A DNA stretch of 64,000 nt from BP-133 sp040756995 (GCA_040756995.1 JBFLYK010000021.1:48055-112054); one strand, 5' to 3'. Positions 35,158 to 44,271 are shown, counted from the first letter of the stretch. Numbers and translations are program-made. The notes: generated by a model from the letters alone, not told the origin.

Positions 35158-36351
35158 TCACACCAGCGCCGGCAGGCCGACGAGAGCCCGAGCGTTGTCC
35201 CGCATGATCATGCGGACGTGCTCCGGCGGAGTGGACGGGGGCAGGCTGGCCAGGTAGTCGATGGGTTGCGGAAGACCTTCAGGGTGCGGCCAGTCCGACC
35301 CGAAGATGATCGAATCGGGACCGAGGAGCTTCAGCAGTTCGGCGTGATCCTCCTCGAAGAACGGCGAGATCAGGAAATGGCGCCGGAAGATGTCACTGGG
35401 CCGCCCTTCGGGCTTCCCGCCGATCCATTCGCCCCGCCGGCCCATTCCCTTCATCTTGTCGAGACGCTTCAGGAGGTACGGCAGCCACGACGTCCCGTTC
35501 TCGATGCTCACGGCGCGCAGCCGGGGGAACCGGCCAAAGAGATTCCCGTAGATCAGCGCCGCGATCGTGTCCATGATCGGGCGGTCGCCATAGAACATCG
35601 CCCACTGGAAGGCCGACTGCTTGTGCGAGTTGGGGTTCGGCTGCTCGCCCCACTGAACCGACATCAACTCGTTGTAGCCGGACTCGGCGAGATGGAAGAC
35701 AACCGGTACCTCCGCCTCGTTCAGCCGGGCCCAGAACCGGTCGAACTTCGGATGGGCCGGATTCTGCCCGTTCACCGGGCCGGGCCGGAGGTGAACGAGC
35801 CGCGCTCCCTCCTCGAGCACACGCTCGAGCTCCTGCACGGCGAGCTCGACGTCGACGAGGGACAGCAACGGCACCCCGAAGATCCGGTTGTCGTAGCTGA
35901 AGCCCCAATCCTCCTCCAACCAGCGGTTGAAGGACCGGAGGTTCGCGTACGTGCCTTCGACGTCGTGACGCATCTGGTGCTCGACGGTGACGCCCAGCGT
36001 CGGCAGCATGATCGCCGCCTCCACACCCTGCTCGTCCATCGCCCGCAGGCGGGCGGAACGGTCCTGATACTCGGGCCGCATCGGATAGTGAGGCCGGCGC
36101 CCGTCGTCCTTCTTACCCCGCATCAGCTCGGCGAGACCGCCCGGTGCCGGTGCATCCCTGAACAGCGGGAACAGGAAATTGAAGGGCTCGTCGCCGATGA
36201 GGATCCGGTCGAATCCTCGGTCGTCGATGATGACACGCACCGCCTTGTCCGCGTGGCGTTTCTCGATATGACGGGTGAACGCGTCCCGCGGCTCGTAGTA
36301 GTGGTTGTCAGCGTCGAAGAGTCGGTAATCAAGGACAATTTCACTGGTCAT
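35158..36351 (-). CDS. Amidohydrolase-2 family metal-dependent hydrolase (tandem paralogue)
   Basis: 397 aa, AAGGGACAAGACG before the ATG. Seen: LFDADNHYYEPRDAFTRHI, an internal EEAIMLPTLG-like strand (VEAAIMLPTLGVTVEH), RAVSIENGTSWLP and SIIFGSDWPHPEGL. It belongs to the same family as its downstream neighbour and the two may form a heteromer or act on successive intermediates. First gene of the leftward operon; the operator palindrome at 36531 lies 180 nt upstream in the divergent promoter region. Confidence 0.85.
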   Translation of the reverse strand: MTSEIVLDYRLFDADNHYYEPRDAFTRHIEKRHADKAVRVIIDDRGFDRILIGDEPFNFLFPLFRDAPAPGGLAELMRGKKDDGRRPHYPMRPEYQDRSARLRAMDEQGVEAAIMLPTLGVTVEHQMRHDVEGTYANLRSFNRWLEEDWGFSYDNRIFGVPLLSLVDVELAVQELERVLEEGARLVHLRPGPVNGQNPAHPKFDRFWARLNEAEVPVVFHLAESGYNELMSVQWGEQPNPNSHKQSAFQWAMFYGDRPIMDTIAALIYGNLFGRFPRLRAVSIENGTSWLPYLLKRLDKMKGMGRRGEWIGGKPEGRPSDIFRRHFLISPFFEEDHAELLKLLGPDSIIFGSDWPHPEGLPQPIDYLASLPPSTPPEHVRMIMRDNARALVGLPALV

Positions 36352-36672
36352 CGTCTTGTCCCTTCACACGAAGCCTGCCCTGCCGCAAGGGACCGGGCCC
36401 GAGGCCGTGTCCGGCAACGACGGCCGGACCGGCGAAGATCATTCGAAGTCTGACGACCCGCCGTTCGGAGCCTTCCGGGGAACTCGAGGCGCCGTCTCAT
36501 CAGCACCTTCACCTTGACTCGAAATCAGTTTACACTGTACAGTAGCCAAGGCAAGCGGCGCAAGCGATCCTCCAGCCTCCGCCCCGAAGGGCCGCGGCGC
36601 GTGGGGCTTCGGAGCGTCCGGGCGCAGCCGTTCACGGGGAGCCGGCTGAAGCATGAGGGGAAGAAGCGGCCA
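36352..36672. other. Divergent promoter region between amidohydrolase and P450 genes
   Basis: 321 nt with no gene. It separates the leftward operon (start 36351) from the rightward operon (start 36673) and contains one copy of the shared palindrome at 36531-36544. Confidence 0.6.
36531..36544. promoter_or_regulatory. Operator of the shared palindromic motif, site 1
   Basis: TACACTGTACAGTA, with the perfect 10-bp palindrome ACTGTACAGT at its centre. The 16 bases 36526-36541 are identical to 63556-63571. It lies 129 nt before the P450 start and 180 nt before the amidohydrolase start, in a position to control both directions. Confidence 0.7.
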
Positions 36673-37869
36673 GTGACCACAGCGTTCTCATACAGCCCTT
36701 ACTCCGATGAGATCCGGGACAATCCGTACCCGGTGTATCGGCTGCTGCGGGCCGAACATCCGTGTTACTACAACGAGGAACTCAATCTCTGGGCCCTGAG
36801 CCGCTTTCAGGATGTTTTCGAGGTGGTACGGGACCCGGCGACCTTCTCATCGGTCGGGGCCATCACCCTGCAGGACAACGCGATGACGGCTTTCCCGATG
36901 ATCATCACGACGGATCCGCCCCAGCACACCAGACTTCGCGGCCTCGTGAACCGTGCGTTCACCCCGCGCCGCGTCGCGGCGCTGGAACCGCACATCCGCG
37001 AGATCACCCGGGAACTGATTCGCGATTTCCTGCCGAGCGGAAGTTGTGACTTCGTCCGCGACCTGAGCGGGCAGCTGCCGGTCATCGTCATCGCCGAAAT
37101 GCTCGGGATCCCCACCGAGGACCGCTTCCAGTTCCGGGAATGGTCGAACCGGATCGTGGCGATCGACACCCGCTCGGCGGCATCGATCGAGCAGGCCACC
37201 GAAGCCATGATCGAGCTCTTCGGCTACCTGGACGAGGTCATCCAGGAACGGCAGAAGGACCCGCGCGACGACCTGATCAGCGCCCTCTGCATCGCTCGTG
37301 ACGGTGACCACAGCCTGGACAGCGAAGAGCTCCTGTCGGTGTGCGGTGTCCTGCTGCTGGCCGGGAACGAGACCACCGCCAACTCGATCGCCTCGTCGGC
37401 CTTCCACCTCGCCACGCACCCCGAGCAGCGGGCGAAGCTTCTCGCCGATCCGACGATCATGCCGCGAGCCGTCGATGAGCTGCTGCGGTTCGACTCGCCG
37501 GTGCAGGCCGTCGCCCGGATCACGACCCGGGACGTCGAACTTCACGGCCAGAGAATCCCGAAGGGCGGCCGGATCGGCATCATCTTCGGCTCCGCACTCC
37601 ATGACGAGCGGGAGTACGACGAACCCGAACAGCTCGACGTCACCCGGGACATCGAGCGCACCCTCACCTTCGGGAACGGGATCCACTACTGCCTCGGGGC
37701 GGCTCTCGGGCGGCTCGAGACGAGAATCGCGATCGAGGAGTTGCTCAGCGTCCTGCCCGATTACGAAGTCGACGCCTCGGGGGCCGAGCGATACAGCACC
37801 GGGATGATCAGGGGGCTCTCGCGACTGCCGATGACCTTCGATCCCGACCAGGCAGCGGTTCCCGTCTGA
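36673..37869 (+). CDS. Cytochrome P450 (head of the rightward operon)
   Basis: 398 aa from the GTG at 36673, preceded by GGGGAAGAAG; upstream in-frame codons back to 36514 would run through the operator and are not used. Seen: I-helix AGNETT at 230-235, ExxR (ELLR) at 269-272 and heme loop FGNGIHYCLG with Cys340. Soluble CYP of the kind common in actinobacterial terpenoid and steroid catabolism. It is followed by the esterase-BVMO fusion gene 101 nt downstream. Likely controlled by the palindrome upstream. Confidence 0.93.
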   Translation: MTTAFSYSPYSDEIRDNPYPVYRLLRAEHPCYYNEELNLWALSRFQDVFEVVRDPATFSSVGAITLQDNAMTAFPMIITTDPPQHTRLRGLVNRAFTPRRVAALEPHIREITRELIRDFLPSGSCDFVRDLSGQLPVIVIAEMLGIPTEDRFQFREWSNRIVAIDTRSAASIEQATEAMIELFGYLDEVIQERQKDPRDDLISALCIARDGDHSLDSEELLSVCGVLLLAGNETTANSIASSAFHLATHPEQRAKLLADPTIMPRAVDELLRFDSPVQAVARITTRDVELHGQRIPKGGRIGIIFGSALHDEREYDEPEQLDVTRDIERTLTFGNGIHYCLGAALGRLETRIAIEELLSVLPDYEVDASGAERYSTGMIRGLSRLPMTFDPDQAAVPV

Positions 37870-37970
37870 CTTCCTCGCTTGGGCCGCAACGTGCGTACGT
37901 CCGCCAGCGACGGCGGGGGCGTGTTCTGCCGATCCGCCGCGTCGCCACCGAGTTGGAGATCTCCGACAGC

Positions 37971-40418
37971 ATGACTGCCAACATCGACAGCCCCGGCTCG
38001 GCCGGGTTCTTCTCGCAGCTCCGCCGTCGCGCCGTCCACGCAGCCGTCTCGGGAGCCGCACCACTGGCCTGCTCACCCCGGGTGCCACTTCCGGTCCGCC
38101 GATGGTTCACGGACGTGTCGTCGAACCTGATCGGCCGGCCACCGAAGGGGACCGTCTCCCGGGCTCGCACGATCGGGGGCGTCTCCGGCATCTGGGTCCA
38201 GCCGCACGCCGCCACGTCGGACGGCTGCATCCTCTACCTCCACGGCGGCGGCTATGTGATCGGGTCGGCCCGCAGCCACCGCAACGTCGTCGCCCGACTA
38301 GCCGCCGCGGTCGGTGTCCCGGCCTTCATTCCCCACTACCGGCGAGGTCCCGAGACTCCGTGGCCCGCAGCGGTCACCGATGCCATCGAGGCCTACCGCG
38401 GCCTCATCGCCGCCGGAGTCAGGCCCGGGCGCATCGTCCTGGCCGGCGACTCGGCCGGTGGCGGCCTGGCCCTGGCCGTGGCCATGTCGCTCCGGGACAC
38501 CGGCCAACCGCCACCGGCGGCGGTGGCCATGGTCTGCCCCTGGCTTGACGTGGCCGCTGACCATTCCGGCCAGCCGGGAGACGGCGTACTGAGCGGCGAC
38601 GCACTGCGCGCCTTCGCGGCGGACTACGTCCCCGATCCCGCCCGGCGCACCGACCCCTCCGCTTCACCGCTCCACGGCCGGCTGGACGGGCTCCCGCCCC
38701 TCATCGTCCACGCGGCCGGCCGGGACCTCCTCGCCGAGGACGCCCGGCGCCTCGAGCGGCTGGCCGGTGAGGCCGGTGCGGCGATCGAACTGGTCGAGTA
38801 CCCCGGGCTCTGGCACGCCTTCCACCTCTGTGCCGGCCTGCTTCCCGACGCTGACCGGGCGATCGAGCGTCTGGCTCGCGCCGTCGGGCGCCACCTCTTC
38901 GACACCCACAGACCGGAAGTGCTCATCGTCGGTGCAGGCATGTCCGGCCTGTGCATGGGCGCCAAACTCAAGGCAGCGGGGATCGAGTCCTTCACGATCC
39001 TGGAGAAGGCGGCGACCGTCGGCGGCACCTGGCGGGAGAACACGTACCCGGGGCTCACCTGCGATCTTCCGTCCCGGTACTACTCGTTCTCCTTCCTGCC
39101 GAACCCGAACTGGAGCATGCTGTTCTCACCCGGGCCGGAGATCGAGGAGTACTTCCTGGCGTCGGTGGACGAGCTCGGGCTCCGGCCCCACCTCGTCTTC
39201 GGGGCGGAGGTCACCAAGGCCGTCTGGACGGGAAGCCACTGGGACGTCGAGACCAGGGACGGCACCGTGCGCCGCGCCGACGTCCTCGTCACGGCCACCG
39301 GTGTCCTGCACCATCCCCGCTATCCCTCCATTGAAGGCCTGGCCGCGTTCTCCGGTTCCGTCTTCCACTCCGCCCGCTGGGACCACTCCGTGCCCATCGA
39401 AGGGCGTCGGGTGGCGGTCATCGGGACCGGCTCGACCGGGACCCAGATCGTGAGCGCCCTGGCCGGCGTGGCCGGCCGCCTGTTCGTGTTCCAACGCACC
39501 GCGCAGTGGGTACTCCGGGTGCCGAACCACCGGTACGGCCAGCTGACCCGGAGGCTCATGTCCCGGTTCCCGGGGTTCAACCGGGCTGCCTACCACGGCT
39601 ACCGCTTTTTCATCGAGGCACTCTCCCGGGGCGTCACGAACCCGGGGGTGGCGCGCTGGGCGATGTCCACGGCCTGCCGGATGAGCCTCCGGCTGAGCGT
39701 GCGCAACCCCGAACTCCGCCGGCGGCTCACCCCTGACCACGAGCCGATGTGCCGCCGGCTCATCTTCACCCCCGGCTTCTACCCGGCGGTCCAACGCCCC
39801 GACGTCGAGCTGATCACCGACGACATCGAGCGTATCGAACCCGACGGCATCAGGCTGCGCAACGGCGATCTCGTTGCTTGCGACGTCATCGTCCTCGCCA
39901 CCGGCTTCGACGCCCACGCCTACATGCGGCCGATCACCATCGTCGGAGACGGCGGCTTGACGCTGGACGAGGCATGGGCGGACGGGCCCTACGCCTACCG
40001 TACGGTCGCGCTCCCCCGCTTCCCGAACCTTTTCATGCTGATCGGCCCGCACAGCCCGATCGGCAACAACTCGCTGATCACGATCGCCGAGTCGCAGGCC
40101 GACTACGCCTTGGCGTGGATCGAACGGATCCGCCGCGGTGAGGTTCACCACGTTGCTCCATCCGGGACCGCCACAGGGACCTACAATGACGACCTGCGGT
40201 CAGCCCTTCCCAGAACGCGCTGGGCGTCGGGATGTACGAGCTGGTACATCGGCAAGGACGGACTCCCGGAGCTGTGGCCGTGGACGCCTCGCCGGCACCG
40301 GGCCCTCGTCCGCCAGATCGAGGACCGTCACCATCTCGTCGCACGCTCCCCCGAGATCGACGTCACATCAATCGACGACCCGCCGAACCTGGAACCGGCT
40401 CGAGGGGTGAGCAGCTGA
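37971..40418 (+). CDS. Esterase-Baeyer-Villiger monooxygenase fusion protein
   Basis: 815 aa from the ATG at 37971 (a TTG six codons earlier is possible). Residues to about 310 are an alpha/beta-hydrolase of the hormone-sensitive-lipase family: oxyanion HGGGY at about 91-95, nucleophile GDSAGG at about 159-164, Asp252 and His282 (GLWHAF). From about 314 a complete flavin monooxygenase follows: FAD motif GAGMSG at about 321-326, GGTWRENTYPG, the Baeyer-Villiger fingerprint FSGSVFHSARWDH at about 461-473, NADPH motif GTGSTG at about 485-490 and the later ATGFD. The frame is continuous with no internal stop, so this is a genuine fusion. It would turn a ketone into an ester or lactone and hydrolyse it at once. 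The BVMO part closely resembles the free-standing BVMO at 44272. Confidence 0.93.
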   Translation: MTANIDSPGSAGFFSQLRRRAVHAAVSGAAPLACSPRVPLPVRRWFTDVSSNLIGRPPKGTVSRARTIGGVSGIWVQPHAATSDGCILYLHGGGYVIGSARSHRNVVARLAAAVGVPAFIPHYRRGPETPWPAAVTDAIEAYRGLIAAGVRPGRIVLAGDSAGGGLALAVAMSLRDTGQPPPAAVAMVCPWLDVAADHSGQPGDGVLSGDALRAFAADYVPDPARRTDPSASPLHGRLDGLPPLIVHAAGRDLLAEDARRLERLAGEAGAAIELVEYPGLWHAFHLCAGLLPDADRAIERLARAVGRHLFDTHRPEVLIVGAGMSGLCMGAKLKAAGIESFTILEKAATVGGTWRENTYPGLTCDLPSRYYSFSFLPNPNWSMLFSPGPEIEEYFLASVDELGLRPHLVFGAEVTKAVWTGSHWDVETRDGTVRRADVLVTATGVLHHPRYPSIEGLAAFSGSVFHSARWDHSVPIEGRRVAVIGTGSTGTQIVSALAGVAGRLFVFQRTAQWVLRVPNHRYGQLTRRLMSRFPGFNRAAYHGYRFFIEALSRGVTNPGVARWAMSTACRMSLRLSVRNPELRRRLTPDHEPMCRRLIFTPGFYPAVQRPDVELITDDIERIEPDGIRLRNGDLVACDVIVLATGFDAHAYMRPITIVGDGGLTLDEAWADGPYAYRTVALPRFPNLFMLIGPHSPIGNNSLITIAESQADYALAWIERIRRGEVHHVAPSGTATGTYNDDLRSALPRTRWASGCTSWYIGKDGLPELWPWTPRRHRALVRQIEDRHHLVARSPEIDVTSIDDPPNLEPARGVSS

Positions 40419-40465
40419 CGGGAATCACCTGGGGAACGCCCCACCGGGCCGGCGAACCGCACTCT

Positions 40466-40471
40466 GGAGGT
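40466..40471 (+). promoter_or_regulatory. Strong ribosome-binding site with an unusual start codon downstream
   Basis: GGAGGT followed, after a six-base spacer, by ATC at 40478 in the reading frame of the enoyl-CoA hydratase. There is no ATG, GTG or TTG at the ideal distance; the first standard in-frame start is the GTG at 40511, which lacks a ribosome site. This suggests initiation at ATC. Confidence 0.55.
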
Positions 40472-40477
40472 AGGACG

Positions 40478-41257
40478 ATCGACCACTACGACCTTCCCGA
40501 CGAACTGGCCGTGACCCGCGACGGTCCCGTCGCGATCGTCACCATCAACCGGCCCGAGGTCTACAACGCGGTCAACGACGCCCTCCACTCGGCTCTCGTC
40601 AGGGTGTGGAAGCTGCTCGGCCATGACCCCGAGGTCCGAGCCGTGGTGATCACCGGGGCCGGCCAGGCCTTCAGCGCCGGAGGGGACATGGCGTGGCTCT
40701 CCGCCGTGCAGGGCGACGCCGATCGGCGAGCGGTCCTCATGCGGGAGGCCCGCGACCTGGTCGTCGAGATGCTCCACTGCCCGTTGCCGGTGATCGCGGC
40801 GGTCAACGGCCCCGCCGTCGGGCTGGGATGCAGCGTGGCCGTCCTCAGTGACGTTGTCCTCATCGCCGACGACGCCTACCTCGCCGACCCGCATGTGGCC
40901 GTAGGGCTTGTGGCCGGAGACGGAGGGGCGCTCATGTGGCCCTACCTGATCGGGCCGTTGCGGGCGAAGGAGCTCCTCTTCACCGGAGACCGTGTTCCGG
41001 CCGAAGAGGCGGTCCGCCTCGGCCTGGCCAACCGGGCCGTGCCCCGGGACAAGCTGCTCGACGAGGCGATGGCTTTCGCCCACCGACTGAGCGCGCTCCC
41101 GAGTCGGGCGCTGCAGGACACCAAGCGGGCCATCAACCTCCACATCGAGCAGGCGGTGGCCACCGTCCTCAACTTCGCCCTCGCCGCCCAGAGCGAGACG
41201 TTCTCGTTGCCGGAGCACCGCGACCGGGTGGCGCAGTTCCTGGAACGCCGTCACTGA
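40478..41257 (+). CDS. Enoyl-CoA hydratase/isomerase family protein
   Basis: 259 aa if initiated at the ATC at 40478, or 248 aa from the GTG at 40511. Seen: DGPVAIVTINRPEVYNAVN; oxyanion-hole segments SAGGDMAWL and VNGPAVGLGC; the central DDAYLADPHVAVGLVAGDGG; and ALQDTKRAIN near the end. Crotonase fold: hydration or isomerisation of enoyl-CoA. Glu residues at both catalytic positions of classical hydratase are not both obvious (AGDGGAL replaces the second). The reaction could therefore be hydratase, isomerase or C-C hydrolysis. It lies between the fusion protein and an ACAD pair in the rightward operon. Confidence 0.88.
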   Translation: MDHYDLPDELAVTRDGPVAIVTINRPEVYNAVNDALHSALVRVWKLLGHDPEVRAVVITGAGQAFSAGGDMAWLSAVQGDADRRAVLMREARDLVVEMLHCPLPVIAAVNGPAVGLGCSVAVLSDVVLIADDAYLADPHVAVGLVAGDGGALMWPYLIGPLRAKELLFTGDRVPAEEAVRLGLANRAVPRDKLLDEAMAFAHRLSALPSRALQDTKRAINLHIEQAVATVLNFALAAQSETFSLPEHRDRVAQFLERRH

Positions 41258-41271
41258 ACCGGGGGCAACCT

Positions 41272-42303
41272 GTGCGATTCTCCTTTTCACCGGAGCAGCA
41301 AATCCTGGCCGAGTCGGCGGAGCAGTGGGCTCGCCAGCAGTCCGACCACGGGTTCACCCGGGCCGCCGTCGCCGGCAAGGCCGTTCCTCTCGGAGATCTG
41401 TGGGGGCAGATCTCCGAGCTGGGGTGGCTGGGCGTCACCATCCCCGACGAAGCCGGCGGATCAGGAGGATCGCTGGTCGATGCCTGCATCGTCGCCGAAG
41501 CCCTCGCCCGCCACCTCGTCCCCGTTCCGTACGTGGGCAACGCCGTCATCGCCGCTGCGGGGCTGCGGGCGATCGGTTCCGATCAAGGCCTGTTGGCCGA
41601 CCTCGCCGCCGGCACCTGCCGGTTTTCGGTGGTCCTCGGGGAGGACTTCCGCTGGCCGCCGACGTCAGACAGCGGCCTCGCCTGGGAGTGGACCGAAGGA
41701 GATACGCTCCTCGTCGTCGACGACGGCATTCTGAGCCCCCGTCCCGACCTGGAGGTCTGCCCGCTCCCGACGGTCGACCTCCTCCGACCCACCGCCCGCG
41801 TGGAGCAACTGCCGCGGGGCCCAATCCCGGGCGGCGCTGAAGTCGACCGTTTCCTGGCGACCGCCCGGGTCGGCCTGAGCGCCCTTCTGCTCGGGATGAT
41901 GGACGGCGCTCTCAGGCGCACCGTCGAATACGCGCAGAACCGGCGCCAGTTTGGCCGGGCCATCGGATCGTTCCAAGCCATGCAGCATCTCTGTGCCGAG
42001 ATGCTGGTTGACACCGAAGCCGCCCGCTCCGCCGTCTATGGGGCTGCCTGGGCGGTGGAGCACGCTGCGCCGGCCCGGGCCGCCACGGCGGCGGCGACGG
42101 CCAAAGCGTGGTGTGCGTCGGCCGCCGTCCGCGTCTGCGAAGCCGCCATGCAGGTCCACGGGGGGATCGGAATGACCTGGGAATGCGATATGCATCTCTA
42201 CCTCCGGGGATCCCATCTGGTGCGAGCGGCCTTCTGCCCCGGCCACGCCGATCTCGAGTTCGTGGCCGACGCCTTGTTCGCCGACCGGGAGGGCCTCCGG
42301 TGA
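41272..42303 (+). CDS. Acyl-CoA dehydrogenase, small partner of second overlapping pair
   Basis: 343 aa from the GTG at 41272. N-terminal FSFSPEQQILAESAEQWAR and LGWLGVTIPDEAGGSGGS are ACAD-like. The middle domain lacks TEPxxGSD and is shortened. The C-terminal domain retains NRRQFGRAIGSFQ and MQVHGGIGMTWE. It shows the same degenerate pattern as 31225-32274. Its stop overlaps the start of the next ACAD by four nt (GTGA), which favours equal amounts of both subunits. Confidence 0.9.
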   Translation: MRFSFSPEQQILAESAEQWARQQSDHGFTRAAVAGKAVPLGDLWGQISELGWLGVTIPDEAGGSGGSLVDACIVAEALARHLVPVPYVGNAVIAAAGLRAIGSDQGLLADLAAGTCRFSVVLGEDFRWPPTSDSGLAWEWTEGDTLLVVDDGILSPRPDLEVCPLPTVDLLRPTARVEQLPRGPIPGGAEVDRFLATARVGLSALLLGMMDGALRRTVEYAQNRRQFGRAIGSFQAMQHLCAEMLVDTEAARSAVYGAAWAVEHAAPARAATAAATAKAWCASAAVRVCEAAMQVHGGIGMTWECDMHLYLRGSHLVRAAFCPGHADLEFVADALFADREGLR

Positions 42304-43436
42304 TCGACCTGGCCGACACCGCTGAAGAAGCCTCGTTCCGGCAGGACCTGCGAGCCTGGCTCCACGACCATGCTCCCGCAGAGCCTCCACCGGAGACGCT
42401 GCCCGAACGCCACCAGTTCCTCAGGGCCTGGCATCGCCGGCTGCATGACGGAGGCTGGACCGGTATCTCGTGGCCGGCCCGGTACGGCGGGCGGGGCTTG
42501 GGGGTGATCGAAGAGAGCATCTTCAACTTCGAACTCGGGCTCGCCGAAGCCCCCGCCGGCCCGCACTTCGGCTACATCGGCCGTCCCCTGCTCCACTACG
42601 GCTCCGAGGCCCAGAAGCAGCGGTACCTGCCCCCGATGCTGGCCAGCGAAGAGCTCTGGTGCCAGGGCTTCTCGGAACCCGACGCCGGGTCCGACCTGGC
42701 CGGCCTGTCCACCCGGGCGGTCGACACCGGCGACCGATTCGTCGTGTCGGGTCAGAAGGTGTGGACGAGCTTCGCCCAGTTCGCAGACTTCTGCCTCCTG
42801 CTGGCCCGCACCGACCCGACGAAGCCGAAGCATGCCGGGATCACGGCTCTCGTCCTCGACATGCGATCTCCCGGCGTGACCGTCCGACCGCTCACGATGT
42901 CGACGGGCGACGCCGAGTTCTGTGAGGTGTTCCTCGACGAGGTCGAAGTCCCGAAGGACAACGTCGTCGGCAACGTCGGGCAGGGATGGGAGATCGCGCT
43001 CACCACACTGGCCTACGAGCGTGGCCCGGTGGACATCGGTTTCCAGGCCCGCTTCGAACGCTTCCTCGCTCGCCTCGTGGATGAGGCGACCCGGCGGGGC
43101 CGCGGGGACGATCCGGAGGTCCGCCGGACGCTGGCGTCAGCGGCGGTGGCCGTGGAGGTTCTCCGCCTGCAGTGCCTGCGCAGCCTCACCACGCGGATCG
43201 AGAGCGCCGAACCGCCCGGCCCGGAGGGCTCGGTCGACAAGCTCCTGATGGCCTCCACCGAGCAGCAACTGACCACGGCGGCGCTGGCGATTCTCGGACC
43301 GGAGACATTGCTGGCGGAGGCGTCCTGGTTCAAAGCGTACCTGTACGCCCGCTCAGCGTCCGTTTACGGAGGGACCCGGGAGATTCAGAAGAACATCCTC
43401 GCCGCCCGGGTGCTACGACTGCCCCAGCAGGGTTAG
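42300..43436 (+). CDS. Acyl-CoA dehydrogenase, large partner of second overlapping pair
   Basis: 378 aa from the GTG at 42300. Seen: GFSEPDAGSD, SGQKVWTSFAQFADF, VGQGWEIALTTLAYERG and C-terminal SVYGGTREIQKN, again with Gly in place of the usual catalytic Glu next to the second Gly. Intact FAD and substrate motifs, complementary to the small partner. Last gene of the rightward operon; its stop at 43436 nearly abuts the convergent thioesterase stop at 43439. Confidence 0.92.
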   Translation: MIDLADTAEEASFRQDLRAWLHDHAPAEPPPETLPERHQFLRAWHRRLHDGGWTGISWPARYGGRGLGVIEESIFNFELGLAEAPAGPHFGYIGRPLLHYGSEAQKQRYLPPMLASEELWCQGFSEPDAGSDLAGLSTRAVDTGDRFVVSGQKVWTSFAQFADFCLLLARTDPTKPKHAGITALVLDMRSPGVTVRPLTMSTGDAEFCEVFLDEVEVPKDNVVGNVGQGWEIALTTLAYERGPVDIGFQARFERFLARLVDEATRRGRGDDPEVRRTLASAAVAVEVLRLQCLRSLTTRIESAEPPGPEGSVDKLLMASTEQQLTTAALAILGPETLLAEASWFKAYLYARSASVYGGTREIQKNILAARVLRLPQQG

Positions 43437-43438
43437 CG

Positions 43439-44248
43439 TCAACCCGCCCGGATCATCGACTCCTGGGCGTACGACGCGAGGTGGGAACCCGACCGGTCGA
43501 AGGCGTGGCCGAAGCCGAACGCCTGCCCACCGGCGGCCACCGGTGCCGTCTGATCGAGGACGAACCACCCGTCGAGGTCCACTGGGCGGTGGAACCAGAG
43601 GCTGTGGGTCGTAATCGCCGTCTGCGTCGTCGCATAGGCCTCGTTGACGCTGACGCCGTCGAGGGCCCGCAGCGCCGTTCCGATGAGCGTCGGGTTGGTC
43701 ACATACGCCAGGACAGCCCGTTGTGTGACCTCGTCCCTCGGGACGTCGCAACCTCGCATCCAGATCACCAGCTCCGGAGGCTCCGAAGCGACCGACCCCA
43801 GATCCACCCCGTTGGCCAGCCGCGATTCGAACGGGACCATGACGAGGTCGATGTCGCCCCTCTCGGGCGGCCCGGGAGGTGCAGTGCGGATCTGGTAATC
43901 GAGACTGTGTTCCGTTTCGGGCCGGGCCAGGGACACCGTCAGCACCGCGATCACGCGGTCGTCCTGCCGGGCGGTCACCGACCGGGTGGCGAACGCCCTT
44001 CCGTCATGGGTCACCTGCACGTCGTAGGTGATCGGTTCCTCGGGGCGGCCTTCGCGGCAGAACGTGGCGCTCAGGCTCTTGGGCACCTTGTCCTCGACCG
44101 TTCTCGCCGCGGCCACGAGGGCCTGGGCGAGAACCTGCCCGCCGAAGACGCGGTGATACTCGATCGGGAGGTTCGAAGCGGTGAAGCCGGACGGGGCCGG
44201 CTGCAACTCGAGGCACTCCAGGATCTGCTTGACGGTGACGATCGGCAC
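43439..44248 (-). CDS. Acyl-CoA thioesterase II (TesB-like)
   Basis: 269 aa from the GTG at 44248, preceded by GGAAGGGGAA. Double hot-dog fold typical of TesB: FGGQVLAQALVAAARTV, the linker region, then THSLWFHRPVDLDGWFVLDQ and the final SYAQESMIR with its Gln. It hydrolyses acyl-CoA to free acid and CoA, here probably to release a dead-end or exported acid or to recycle CoA. It is 23 nt downstream of the BVMO gene; convergent with the ACAD pair. Confidence 0.93.
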   Translation of the reverse strand: MPIVTVKQILECLELQPAPSGFTASNLPIEYHRVFGGQVLAQALVAAARTVEDKVPKSLSATFCREGRPEEPITYDVQVTHDGRAFATRSVTARQDDRVIAVLTVSLARPETEHSLDYQIRTAPPGPPERGDIDLVMVPFESRLANGVDLGSVASEPPELVIWMRGCDVPRDEVTQRAVLAYVTNPTLIGTALRALDGVSVNEAYATTQTAITTHSLWFHRPVDLDGWFVLDQTAPVAAGGQAFGFGHAFDRSGSHLASYAQESMIRAG

Positions 44249-44271
44249 GAGTTCCCCTTCCGTGTCGGCTC

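Noticed and set aside
33753..36453. Two long plus-strand open frames opposite the amidohydrolases
   Set aside because: Mirror frames of real genes; translations consist of Arg, Gly, Val and Asp runs without any recognisable fold.
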